DNA of 64,000 bases from Sycon ciliatum (lineage: Eukaryota; Porifera; Calcarea; Leucosolenida; Sycettidae), in NCBI RefSeq assembly GCF_964019385.1, contig NC_088645.1:19953158-20017157 (forward strand), read 5' to 3'. The translations under genes and the position numbers were made by a program. Positions 47,756 through 59,757 of the stretch are shown in pieces; the stretch's first letter is position 1; each line of letters opens with the position of its first letter. Under the pieces are notes generated by a model. It made no database searches. It saw only the letters and a list, made by a program, of their open reading frames with translations, and was not told where the DNA came from.

Positions 47756-48277
47756 CATACCTGCATGTACAGGAAAAAGCCCATTAAATAAAACTCGCCA
47801 AATTAAATGTCAATGGTGGTAACAGCAAATAACTGAAAGAGCATGAATAGCTTCAAAATCTCTGAAACTGTTGTCTCGATCTGACCAGCCGTTCAAGCGT
47901 AATGACCGAAAATGTGCCCTTGCAAGGAAAGTTTTTTTGTGAAACGTTTCTTTTGAACTCAACGGCAGTTGTCGTCTTATAATGTCTCTGGTCTTCCTTT
48001 GGACGACGAATTTTATCACCCTTTTCCACTAATTTGATATGATCGAGGCATCCTGCAGCTTCAGAATTCAAATACTTGAAGTATCCTTCTCACCATTCAT
48101 GTTTTCAGTTCATTCCCCTGGTCTTCCGTTTGGTCCATCTTTGAATTGATGCACTGCAAAATTGGATTTCTTCCACACCCTGCTATTCAGGCATGATGCG
48201 TGTGATTTTGGTTTCTACTTATAAATGTAGGCTTTAGCTGTCAGAGTTCAGATGCGTTTTTCTTCTCTCTAAGGGTT

Positions 48278-48600
48278 ATATCAGGAGTAGATAAACAAGA
48301 GTGTGCAACTCGCGGATGGGTAGGCCCACGGCGGAATTTTTTGTTGACGTAATCTTTTCGACGACGCACGCGCTGCGAGTCTTTCGGAGAGTTTTCCCTC
48401 GTGCCCTTGGCCGGGCTTTACACTACAAGGTGACTGGTCGGTGCCCAGCACGTGCTCTCACACTGCTCTGTGGCAAACTGCGCGTTTCTCTGAAAAAAGG
48501 TGACGTCAACAAAAAATTCCGCCGTGGGTGGGGGTATCTGCAGATTGTGCAGGAGAGATCCGGAGTTGCACACTCTTGTTTATCTACTCTTAGTTATATA
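48278..48600. mobile_element. fold-back element, left duplicate
   Basis: Ends pair as GAGTAGATAAACAAGAGTGT and complement; a second paired block is CCACGGCGGAATTTTTTGTT and its complement (about 48328 and 48515). Present at the same place in both duplicates, so it predates the duplication. Confidence 0.75.
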
Positions 48601-49178
48601 TAACATGTTTCGGTCATGGGATTATATTTTTAGCCCGCATAAAATGGTTTTAAAATTTACGCATGCACGGTATTGTAAAAATGCTACGCCTTTCGATTCC
48701 TCTTTCAGTTCGCTCCCCTGATTGTATACATGCAATACTCTTTCCTTTCTGTTCATGGAATTTAGTGTTCTTGCACTGGTGGGTGCTTCAATTTAACCCT
48801 TTGTGAGTCACCGGAACACGACAAAAAATCTTCATATTTGCGTTGATCCTGTTTTACTCGTGCTAACACAGGTGGCTGAGAAGATGAACGATCGCTGCTG
48901 ATATATCTATTCCCTTCCTACCCCCCCCCCCGCTTCAAATGTGTATGCAAGAAAACATCATTTTACGCTTGTTGTTGATGCCATTTTGAGAAAGAAATTC
49001 ACATTGGCAACGCGTGGGTTCTGGTCAGAGAACGCCACCTGCACAGATACGTGTGTGATAGTATGAGCTGTGTTTGACAATGCCCAGTTTGCATTCCATG
49101 CATGGTCGCGACAGGTTACGAGAACAATGTGATGTATCAACGTACAAGCGCCGCATCATAAGAACCACATGTCCATAC

Positions 49179-49273
49179 CACATGTCCCTTACATGTCCCT
49201 TACATGTCCCTTACATGTCCCTTACATGTCCCTTACATGTCCCTTACATGTCCCTTACATGTCCCTTACATGT
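49179..49273. repeat. 11-bp tandem repeat, left duplicate
   Basis: About nine copies of ACATGTCCCTT, nearly perfect. Confidence 0.9.
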
Positions 49274-50522
49274 CGGCTGACAATGTGCCCTCTTTAAAGG
49301 AAAAACTAGCTATCCCAATCTAAGGTTTGGTGAAATTATTGTTTCTTTGGGGAAATTGGGTAGGCCCCAAACCGCAGCTGGCGATTATCAATCGCCTTGA
49401 CTTTACACATGAGTGACTCATGACTGCCATACTTAGCACATGACAGGTATATCGAACATGTTCCTTTCCAAGCCCTCGAGAATGCATAACCAACTGCTCA
49501 TTACACCCTGTGTTCGGGGGATTAACGCGTTATCCGTTCAGCGTCGGTAGGCTGAGGAAGATTGCTCCTGAAGTGCCTGAACTTATAGAGCACTCTCCAG
49601 GCCAAACCATGGGCGGGATTACAAACGTGCTGAGGCACTCCGTTCCCAATGCGACAAACACATTGTGTACGCCAGATAATATTTCGTACTAATATTTATA
49701 AATTCCTGTAAAGTTCTGTTCTTGACCCTAGTATGTTTATGCTGTTTCAGCTGTACCCCGCTTTTCGGATCGATTCCTTAATGCCACAAGGACGCATTTT
49801 AATCTTATCTCGACTGCTGCCTTGACTGTTAAAGATAGAATTTACATTCTCTATTTTAATATCATAAAGTCATGCTTTGGCTAGTCCGATACTGCACTGC
49901 AAAGATCTCTCAAGCTGTGCCTTTCACTACCCATCACTGACTTAGACCACCTACATCTGAAGTGATCATCTTTATAGAGTATACTACAGCACTCACGTTG
50001 TACCTATCCCAGCTCTTATGGGCAGATTCGCACTGAGCGATGAATGGGCTTGGTGGCCTACTTGACTTCCGGACGTCCGGATATTCCCGCTTGACTTCCA
50101 AACATCACTTGTACAATTTTCACTTCTAGGAATGTCTCAGCACCTGTCCTACGTGAACACCTTTTCCGCTATCGCGTGATACGACTCGTATCATGCTAAC
50201 ATTTGACGCCATATGACTTTAACGCTATTTCTCAGAGCCTGCAAGAATAGGCATCTAGGGCCGAGAGATGTGATCTCGATAGCAGAATAAATAAAGGATA
50301 AGAAACTCAGCTCATGATGTTAGTATTGTACATCTTCACAAGTAAACCAGTGAAGAGAGGTACCTTCGACTGCATCTGTTAGAATATTCTTAGTGAAGCT
50401 TCCGATAGAGAGGGGAGATTCACTTATTGAAGCTTGAACTTGGTGTCTCCAATCTGTTTGGACAGTTCAAGATAATTCAAACGCGCACCTGAACCACGTT
50501 TCTCTCATAAAGAAAGCTGAAG

Positions 50523-53300
50523 ATGCCTAGGTCCACTGTGTATCAGATCACGATTTTAGTGATCACTGTGTTCACACTCGAAGGTAAGCATGGGTCAATT
50601 CCAGTCCAGTGTAATAGTGGATCACTCTTCACCGCTTAGAGTACGCCTGGTACATTTGATCATTGTACTTCGCGATGTTTCACAAACCTGGTATCTAGCG
50701 TGACATCCACTCCAGTATGTTGCTCAAACCACCATACACGTATCGAAATATGTTTTTGGCACTTGAAAATGCACTTCAATCATGTTGTTCATACATGTTT
50801 GCCCATGTCGAGGCATCCAACTGCACTGCTCCAATCAGGATAATATTTCCGAGTAGTATGTGAAAATATAACAATTTTATATTCTTCAAGCATTTTTTAC
50901 TTGAAAGGAGATGCGGGCATCGCATTGTGACTGAAAAACGTCCTCTGATTGACTGTTTGCAGGCTTTGCAGACGCAAATAGTAAGGCAGTGGTATCTTCA
51001 TCATCATGTACGATCGAAGGTGAGCTAATAACGTACTGCAGCACCTAAAGAAGTAGAGAGCTGAGAGCCTAACCTAGGCATACGGTAGGATGATTCACAT
51101 TACAATCGCAATGTGGGGGCAGGGACAGTTGGGCATCATCGATTGTTAGTGATGGAGAAAGTAGCCATAGGGCATTTTTTTACTATTAGTAAAGCCCTAC
51201 TTGAAAACAGGTGGAGAAGAAAAAGAAACGAGGAAAAGGACGCAGCATAGGGGATGTAGGGACGACGTACCGATGTGCTGAGAGCAACTCAACCGACCAG
51301 AGGTCTCGGCGTCAGCGTTGAAAATAGGCATCGAAAAAGAGGGGGAGGGGGGATTGTACAAGAACAACTGGAAAACAAACAGAATTAGGCCTGGGACCTG
51401 ACGTGTTGAGCACTGACAATACATTCGGTCTATACTGCCAAGAATAGAATGGCTGATCGTTGCGAATGTGACTTGCATTTGAAATAGAACGTCTTGTACC
51501 ACGATCGTAAGGGAATCCTCTTTTGGTGAGTAGAGAATTGTGCAGTTACATAATAATGTCATTTTATTGCTTACGCCGAGAAAAAAGGTTTTGCCGTCAC
51601 GTAAATGTTTTAAGGCCAAGTCTTCTAATGTGCTAAGATGAACAGGTTTTTCCCTTGTGTGTTGTGTTACAGAACTTGATACATGGAAGATAACAGCACC
51701 ATCAGCCATTGCAGCTATGGCGGTTAGCATCTTGGGAAATATTAGCTTGCTAGTCGTTATACAGGTTGCACAAAACGATATACACGCATTCTACATAGCA
51801 CACCATGGGCTATCCAAGAGATTCAACCGTTTACTCCAACCAGAAAGGAAGCCTGCATCAAAGTGTTCTGACCAAGACAGAATGGCTGTTTGGCAAAATG
51901 TGGATTGCGAAGAAATGTATAGCTCCTTGGACAATGTTACTGAAGGCGAAGTTCATGGCAGAGGGCGAAACACCGCTACTGAGAATTTGGATGACCAAGA
52001 TACGTATTGCTCCCTTGATACCGCCACTGAAGGCAACGGCAGGCGCCCTCTTCAGTCTAATGTGGTCATGGCCAATTCAGGTGCTGATTATGAGGAAAGC
52101 CCACTACTCGGTCCTATCGACGAGGATGCGGTGGTGGACGAAGTCCATGGGCCTAGTGAGCTGCCTATTTTGGGGCCAAACGCAAGCACGCCACGAGCAG
52201 CTCTAGGGCTGGAGGATTCCGTCCGCTCTGGTGGGAAGCCTGGGAAGTCAAGAAAGAGGCAGGATGGAAGTGAGAGTTCATCGAGTAGCACATTGTACGA
52301 AGACCTGACGGAATCAAAGGTGTATGAGGACGTGTACGGAAACGAGCCGTCAACGGTCGTTTCAAACAGAACCAGTGGCACATGTTTGTATGAACATGTC
52401 CACAACCATAACGATATTTTACTGCGGGCCAATCCCAGCTATGGCATACGGCAAGGTCAGTGTAACACTCCTGTGAATACAGAAAACCAATTTTATGTTA
52501 GTGGTTCGCATGCTTCCACGGCATTCTGCCTTGCTCGTGCGGATAGTGGTTCGTGCAGCCCTGTAGTACCCCAACCTGGGAGCCGTGCTAGCGAAAACCT
52601 AATGAATGGAAACTCTGCCAACGCAGACTACATCGAAGTCATAGCACCAAGTTCAGATGACGAGCAAGCCAGTTTAAAGACAACGGATTGCGATTCCACG
52701 TCTGTCGTCAGCTTATTCAACAAATCGGACTTGCCGCAGTACTCAACAGGAGTAAGAGACACCCCTGTGAACACAGGAGGCCCTCTCTATGCTAGTGGTT
52801 CGCAGGAAGAAAACTCTTCCCCCGCATTCTGCCACGAGGTTTCAGATACTGGCACGGACAACTCTCTGGTGCCTGAAACTGAAAGTAGTGCTAGAGAAAC
52901 CAGAATAGATGCAAAATCTCACAGCGCAGACTACATCGAAATCATCGCACCAAGCGCCATTGTGAAGCAATCTGGGGTAAATTCTACGGATTGCGATTCC
53001 TCTTCTGACGCCAGTTTATTCATCCAATCGGACTTGACGCACCACTCTAGAGTAAGAGACACTCATGTGACTACAGGATACCCTCTTCACGCTCGTGGTT
53101 CGCAGGACGAAACATCTGCCGCCGCATTCTGCAACCAGAGTGCAGATACTGGCACGGGCAACTCCATGGTATCTCCACATGGGAACAGTGCTGGAGAAAA
53201 AAGAGTAGTTGTAAACTCTGCCAACGCAGACCACATCGAGGTCATAGCACCAAGTTCGGATGTGGAGCAAGCTTGTGAAACTACAGTGCATTGCGAATGA
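50523..53300 (+). CDS. array gene 9: single-TM protein with a tripled tyrosine block
   Basis: Exons 50523-50583 (leader with YQITILVITVFTLE), 50963-51019 (57-nt mini-exon, GFADANSKAV to SSSCTIE) and 51673-53300 (TM/tail), phase 1, 581 residues. One ectodomain Cys lies eight residues before the Trp of ELDTWKITAP; the helix holds VSILGN. The tail has MYSSLD, TYCSLD, LYEDL-x5-YEDVYGNE and NPSYGI. Then three tandem blocks of about 100 residues (tyrosine codons at 52629, 52932 and, replaced, 53232) each contain a PLYASGSQ-like and an ADYIE(V/I)IAPS motif. In block 3 both tyrosines are His (PLHARGSQ, ADHIEVIAPS). Possible AATAAA at 53540-53545 and 53870-53875. This exon could be skipped in favour of the gene 10 exon downstream. 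Confidence 0.8.
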
Positions 53301-53734
53301 GCTACTAGTATGGTGTCAGCGCATTCACACAATCGTACTTGCCGCAGGATTCGCCAGTAAGAGACACCAAATACATGGATGAACAGCAGGATAGGGATCT
53401 TCTCGAGTTGTGGCAAGAGGACAAAATATGAGTCCAAGCAGCTTTGCGGAACCCAAGCTTGCGAGAGCCGGTGAAGACAACCGGATTACTTCAAACTATG
53501 TCACAGAAACAAATGAAACTATCAATCGAGTATGCTGGAAATAAAGAAGATGGAGAACTGAAACGTACCAGCGCGTCATGTGCACGACTACTGCATTGCA
53601 TGAAACAAACTGACACTTGATAACCGTCCCCTAATTGAAATTCCCATAATCCCATCACTGCATCCATATAACTGGATAATAAGAAATATGCACCCACCAA
53701 GGCCTCACCACAAACACACAAACACGCGCGGCGC

Positions 53735-53850
53735 ACACACACACACACACACACAAGCACCAATACACACAAGCACACACACAAACACTCATACAAACAC
53801 AAACACATTCACAAATACACACACACACACACAAACACACACATGTATGT
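53735..53850. repeat. CA-rich microsatellite
   Basis: CA units mixed with ACAA and ATAC units. Confidence 0.85.
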
Positions 53851-54909
53851 ACAGGCAAAAGTCCCATAAAATAAAGCACGCCAAATAAACTAAATATCCA
53901 TGATTGTAAGACCTTCTTCAATGTATAAGGATTGTGTCATATTCCTTTAAAAGTTCTTTTCAACCGCATCGGGAAATTTCTGTCTCTTTATTTCTATGGA
54001 TTCCTGGAGACGACGAATTTCGTCTAATTCCTTTTTCCCCTTCTTCTTCTCAATGCATTCCATTCGTCTTCCATTCGGTCGGGTTTGCATTAGTGTACAC
54101 ATTTGGTCGTATTGATTTCGCAAGAGAATAAAAGTATAAATTGAAAGTCTTGAAACACAATTTGATGGAATTCTGATTATAATTCCGATTTCCTACCTGG
54201 AGCATCAATGGTTGGTATCATAATTGACTTCGGCAACAGAGTCATTTTAACGTGGCAATAATGCAATCGGAAGTCGATAGTATTGATGTATGTGTTCAGC
54301 CTGTACTAATCCGGTAGAAGCAGTCAGAATTGGATCAAGCTTCACGTCAACAGTTTGTGTTCATAGACCCCCCCCCCGTCATGCGATTATGGAAGTTAAA
54401 TATTGAACCAAGTTGTCAGTTGCGCGCTTTCTTGGGCTAATTTAAACTCAACTAAGCTGTCAATTGTCAAGCGCGGGCATTACTAGCAATGCACACTATG
54501 AATTGCTACACATTCCGGTAATACATATCAAGTGGATGAATTCAATGCTGCAATCACATGCAATCTACAGTATCCCAGCGACCACCTAGCCACGGCAATA
54601 CTACATTGCAGTAACTCCAGGCATTCCAGTATAGCATGCTCCACATGGATAACCGTCTGCAACTGGTGATGCACTCCAATCACGTGCTTCGAAGTAGCCC
54701 GCACATCACGTTCTGTATTGTTTCTTGGACCCATTCATAAATGGTGCATGTATGTGTATGCCAAATAAAACACTCGCTGTCCTTGACAGATCGGAACGAT
54801 GGGAAGTGATGAGCAACTTCTTTGCTTCCAACATATTTTGGCACGCAACTGCATTGCTGGACATCTGTTTGCATCATCTTGGGAGCGTAAGGCGAACGAT
54901 CTACACATA

Positions 54910-55005
54910 CAAATAGAAGGAGGACAAGATGTTACGAGTTATGACCAACTGGCCACCGGCGACCAATAGTTGGCTATAACTCGTAGCATTCTTCCTTTCT
55001 CTATT
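54910..55005. repeat. imperfect inverted repeat
   Basis: The arm AGATGTTACGAGTTATGACC and a complement-like arm GGCTATAACTCGTAGCATTC surround a GC-rich loop. Confidence 0.5.
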
Positions 55006-55714
55006 TATCCATGATTTCATTGACTCAACATCCGAGTTCAGATCTACACGCAGTATTTTATTTCAATACCAGAATGGGTATGGAGGCGTTTACTGGTGTC
55101 AGGTGGTGCAAGTGCCACTGCAAAAATGCCCCTCTTTTGTCGCCATCTTCCCCGATTGCCTTCTAAGCTCTGTTGAGATCTCAACGTAGGGATAGTTAGG
55201 AACAGAATTGCTGTCCGAATCTAAGTGTAACTGTTCAAAGTGCGAATGCCTTAACAGAGATGTAGTCATATTCACGGCATGCATCCTTTGGCCCATCTGG
55301 CGTCGGTCTGTAAATTTGGCTTTTACGCAAATTGTCAGATTATGTCCAACAGATGGTTGATAATTAATATGGTGGTAAAGACACAACTGGCAATATGTCG
55401 GTAAACACACGCTTGCTCACACATGCTCTCTTAGCTGCAAAGTTCTAGCAGAGAGCTCTCCTTCTCACCACCACCACCATCAGTTGGCGCCTAGTCGATG
55501 CTTGGCGCCTAGTCGATGTTAACCGCCATATTGCCAGGTGTGTCTTCACCACCATTTTTATCAACCATAAGTACAGCTGCAGTGGTGTAGAACGTTATGT
55601 TCTTTTATTGAATAACGTGAAACAAATGCTCTTGTCGTCACCGGAATTTCGTAGGACCAAGTCTTCTACTCTGGAACGATGAACATAATCTTTCCCTTCT
55701 GTGTTGTGTTACAG

Positions 55715-56895
55715 AACTTGATACATGGAAGATAATAGCATTCTCGGCCATTGCAGCTATGACGGTTAGCATCCTGGGAAATATTACCTTGCTAGTCATT
55801 GTACAGGTTGCACATAACGATGTACACGCATTCTACATAACATGCCACGGACTATACAAGAGATTCAACCGTCTACTCCAACCAGAAAAGAATTTTGCAT
55901 CAAAGTGTTCCGCCCAAGAAAGAATGGCTGTCGATAAAAATGTAGATTGCGAAGAAATGTATAGCTCTTTGGACAATGCCACCGAAGGCGAACTTCACGA
56001 CAAAGGGCAAAGCACCGTTACTGAGAATTTGGATGGCCAAGATTTGTATTGCTCCCTGGATACCGCCACTGAAGGCAACTGTAAACGCCCTCCTCAGTCT
56101 AATGTGGTCATGGCCAATTCAGGTGTGGATTATGAGGAAGGTTCGCTACTTTGTCCCATGAACGAGCCAAGCTATGATGCGGTGGGGGACGGTGTGCCTG
56201 CTCCTAGCGATCTGTCAACTTTGGGGACAAATTCAACCATGCCAGGACCAGCTCCAGGGCTGAGGGATGCAGTCTGCCGCGATGGGAAGCGCACGAAGTC
56301 AGGAAAGCGGCAGGTTGGAAGCGAGAGAGCATCGAGTAGCACATTGTACGAAGACCTGACGGATTCAAAGGTGTATGAGGACGTGTACGGAAACGAGCCA
56401 GTCGTATCAAACAGGACGAGTGGCACCGGTCTGCATGACCATGATATTCACAACGGTAACGAGATTACACTTCGGCACAATCCAAGTTATGGCATATGCC
56501 AATACACGCAATCTGAGACGGCTGAGAATTCAGATGAACTCCTCTACGCTAGTGCTTCACGGGAAGAGAATGCCCCTGCCATATTATGCAATGAGGTTGC
56601 AGATACGGATCCAGGGAGCTCAGCCAACGAAGACTACATCGAAATCATCCCAATAAGTACAGATGCGGTAGAATCTGATGAACGGGCAACGGATGGCAAT
56701 TCCAGTTACGGCGTCAGCCCGTACGGCCAATTGAATTTGCACCATGATTCTCGAGTAAGAGACCCGGAAAACATGGGTGGACAGCAGAAAAGTGATGCTT
56801 CTCTGGGTGGTCTGCAAAAGGGCCATCCATGGATCCAAGCAGCTCTGCGGTACCCAAGCTTGCGAGCACCAGTGAATACAACCGGATTGCTTTAA
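55715..56895 (+). CDS. array gene 10: TM and tail exon without its own leader
   Basis: The exon follows acceptor GTGTTGTGTTACAG in phase 1 and encodes ELDTWKIIAF..., helix with VSILGN, then KRFNRLLQPEK and a tail of about 360 residues with MYSSLD, LYCSLD, SYDAV, LYEDL-x5-YEDVYGNE, DYIEIIPIS and SYGVSPYGQL, ending at TAA 56893-56895. No leader or mini-exon was found in the 2.4 kb upstream. Joined to the gene 9 leader and mini-exon it would give an in-frame 432-residue protein, so it may be an alternative last exon of gene 9, or a stranded duplicate. Its acceptor region and first part resemble gene 9, the rest gene 8. Confidence 0.65.
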
Positions 56896-57213
56896 ACTGT
56901 GTCACAGAAACTCAATGTATCTACATCGACCTTATTGGACCCAGTGCAAAGACTGTGGTAGGCCCCAGTTAAAATGAGCTGATGCTTGACCTTCCCAACT
57001 ACGAGCGCTATCAAGATGAGTATGAGCATGATGGATATAAAGACCACGGCGAACTTACACGTACCCTTAGCTCAAACCACGTGATGTATAAAACTAATGT
57101 ATTGCCTCAAACATCCTCACCCTTGATAATCATACCTTATTTGACATTCTCATAATTATAAATAAAGAGACTCGCCGATGACTGGATAACATGAAATACG
57201 CACCCACGAAGAC

Positions 57214-57273
<60 letters not shown>

Positions 57274-57325
57274 CACACACACACACACGCACGCACACAC
57301 ACACGCACACACGCACGCACATACA
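57214..57325. repeat. CA microsatellite, right duplicate
   Basis: Shorter version of the tract at 47577-47755. Confidence 0.95.
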
Positions 57326-57367
57326 TACCTGCATGTACAGGAACAAGCCAATTAAATAGAACTCGCC

Positions 57368-58277
57368 AAACGAGAGAGCTTGGAAGCTCAGGGCCCTACG
57401 CTATGCTTTGTTACTTAGCTCATCGTGCATGTTGTGGGAACTGATGGAAATGTTTCCTGGAACGGCGCTGACTCTGCCGAGCGCGCGCGTTCTGGAGTCG
57501 ACGGGATCCAGTCTCAGCCGACGTTTCCTGTGACCGGCGCTGACTCGCCCGTTCACGCCTATTTTGGAGACGACGGGATGTCTCTTCCAAATTATGTTTT
57601 TACTGACGCATCCTATCACCTATTCGGCAACTAACATCCATTCTAATTTCATTTCCTCCTCCATTGCAGGTTCAAACAATTTCCCACGCTGCGTCAGGCA
57701 GCGTAACTCTTCTCCCTGCATCACCATCCATCTCCAGCAACCGTCTCCACTCACAGCTCATGCCTCTGCCACCACTGTACTCCTCCGAGCTTCGCAGTTT
57801 GAAACCATTCGGGGGTCAGCTACACCACCGCGAATGGAGAGACGAGGACGACAACGGTCGTGACTGAAAAGACACTGCCTTGGCGACCGCGTCGCGGAAC
57901 CCTCGCCCCAGCAAATTCAGAAATACGCCAGGGAGCTACGAAAAGTGCAACCGTCCCCTTCAAGCACAGTTGCAACACACAGGGAGTCGTATACATGTAC
58001 ATGTACATAATATTGTGGCCAGCTGTTTGTAGCCAGCTGTGTTTGATGGTACGGTATGGTACGGGACAGATACGGGAGCCAGCAAATGGCCAGCTGTGCG
58101 ATACGGTACGCGACAGATACGGGATAGCGCCAGGCGTGACACAAACAAACAAACAAACAAACAAACAAACAAACAAACAAACAAACAAACAAACAAACAA
58201 ACACCAAATTAAAGCTGTGTGGACCCTGGCTAGCGCCAGACGTTACTGAAGTAACGTCTTCTGCATAGCTACGGGAA
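57368..58277. mobile_element. 0.9-kb insertion in the right duplicate
   Basis: Sequence absent from the left copy between CTCGCCAA and ATTAAATGTCAATGG. It contains protein-like stretches: 57425-57629, with GADSPVHAYFGDDGMSLPNY, and 57664-57867, ending GQLHHREWRDEDDNGRD-stop. A TTTCCTCCTCCATTGCAG acceptor-like sequence lies between them. It also contains several inverted short motifs (GGCCAGCTGT) and a CAAA tract. It may be a transposon that captured exon pieces; the class is not recognised. Confidence 0.5.
58140..58203. repeat. CAAA tetranucleotide microsatellite
   Basis: About 15 perfect ACAA units. The open frame of repeating FVCL or NKQT residues is an artefact. Confidence 0.95.
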
Positions 58278-58748
58278 TTAAATGTCAATGGTGGTAACAG
58301 CAAATAACTGAAAGAGCATGAATAGCTTCAAAATCTCTGAAACTGTTGTCTCGATCTGACCAGCCGTTCAAGCGTAATGACCAAAAATGTGCCCTTGCAA
58401 GGAAAGATTTTTTTGTGAAACGTTTCTTTTGAACGCAACGGCAGTTGCCGTCTTATGTCTCTGGTCTTCCTTGGGACGACGAATTTTATCACCCTTTTCC
58501 ACTAATTTGATATGATAGAGGCATCCTGCAGCTTCAGAATTCAAATACTTGAAGTATCCTTTTCACCATTCATGTTTTCAGTTCATTCCCCTGGTCTTCC
58601 GTGTGGTCCATCTTTGAATTGATGCACTGCAAATCTGGATTTCTTCCACACCCTGCTATTCAGGCATGCTGCGTGTGATTTTGGTTTCTACTTATAAATG
58701 TAGGCTTTAGCTGTCAGAGTTCAGATGCGTTTTTCTTCTCTCTAAGGG

Positions 58749-59070
58749 TTATATCAAGAGTAGATAAACAAGAGTGTGCAACTCGCGGATGGGTAGGCCC
58801 ACGGCGGAACTTTTTGTTGACGTAATCTTTTCGACGACGCACGCGCTGTGAGTCTTTCGGAATGTTTTCCCTCGTGCCCTTGGCCGGGCTTTACACTACA
58901 AGGTGACTGGTCGGTGCCCAGCACGTGCTCTCACACTGCTCTGTGGCAAACTGCGCGTTTCTCTGAAAAAGGTGACGTCAACAAAAAATTCCGCCGTGGG
59001 TGGGGTATCTGCAGATTGTGCAGGAGAGATCCGGAGTTGCACACTCTTGTTTATCTACTCTTGGTTATAT
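58749..59070. mobile_element. fold-back element, right duplicate
   Basis: Same element and position as 48278-48600. Confidence 0.75.
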
Positions 59071-59655
59071 ATAACATGTTTCGGTCATGGGATTATATTT
59101 TTAGCCTGCATAAATTTTTTTTTAAATTTACGGATGCACGGTATTGTAAAAATGCTACGCCTTTGGATTCCTCTTTCAGTTCGCTCCCCTGATTGTATAC
59201 ATGCAATACTCTTTCCTTTCTGTTCATGGAATTTAGTGTTCTTGCACTGGTGGGTGCTTCAATTTAACCCTTTGTGAGTCACCGGAACACGACAAAAAAT
59301 TTTCATATTTGGGTTGATCCTGTTTTACTCGTGCTGACACAGGTGGCTGAGAAGATGAACGATCGCTGCTGATATATCTATTCCCTTCCTACCCCCCCCC
59401 CCCGGCTTCAAATGTGTATGCAAGAAAACATCATTTTACGCTTGTTGTTGATGCCATTTTGAGAAAGAAATTCACATTGGCAACGCGTGGGTTCTGGTCA
59501 GAGAACGCCACCTGCACAGATACGTGTGTGATAGTATGAGCTGTGTTTGACAATGCCCAGTTTGCATTCCATGCATGGTCGCGACAGGTTACGAGAACAA
59601 TGTGATGTATCAACGTGCAAGCGCCGCATCAAAAGAACCACATGTCCATACCACA

Positions 59656-59757
59656 TGTCCCTTACATGTCCCTTACATGTCCCTTACATGTCCCTTACAT
59701 GTCCCTTACATGTCCCTTACACTTCCCTTACATGTCCCTTACATGTCCCTTACATGT
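59656..59757. repeat. 11-bp tandem repeat, right duplicate
   Basis: About nine copies of ACATGTCCCTT, one changed to ACACTTCCCTT. Confidence 0.9.

Larger units (their letters stand above)
47810..50522. other. spacer between array genes 8 and 9
   Basis: Non-coding spacer duplicated at 58278-61006. It contains a fold-back element and an 11-bp tandem repeat. The last 150 bp, conserved before genes 8, 9 and 11, are the likely promoter and 5' untranslated region (GAAGCTTGAACT-GG-TCT block). No exon seen. Confidence 0.5.
46250..51035. repeat. segmental duplication, left copy
   Basis: From inside the gene 8 tail exon through the spacer to just past the gene 9 mini-exon, the sequence matches about 55900-61521 almost base for base over long stretches. 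The right copy has an extra insertion of about 0.9 kb. The left limit is soft because the paralogous tail exons are themselves similar; the right limit is sharp at CTAATAACGTACTGCAG. Confidence 0.85.
53301..55714. other. interval between array genes 9 and 10
   Basis: Begins with decayed tail-like sequence (to about 53620), then a CA/AAC tract (53735-53850) and spacer. I looked for a leader and a mini-exon like those of genes 8, 9 and 11 and found none. An imperfect inverted repeat lies at about 54910-55005. Confidence 0.5.

Noticed and set aside
49170-49280. Regular short repeats as a CRISPR-like array
   Set aside because: The units are 11 bp with no spacers, in an animal genome; an ordinary minisatellite.
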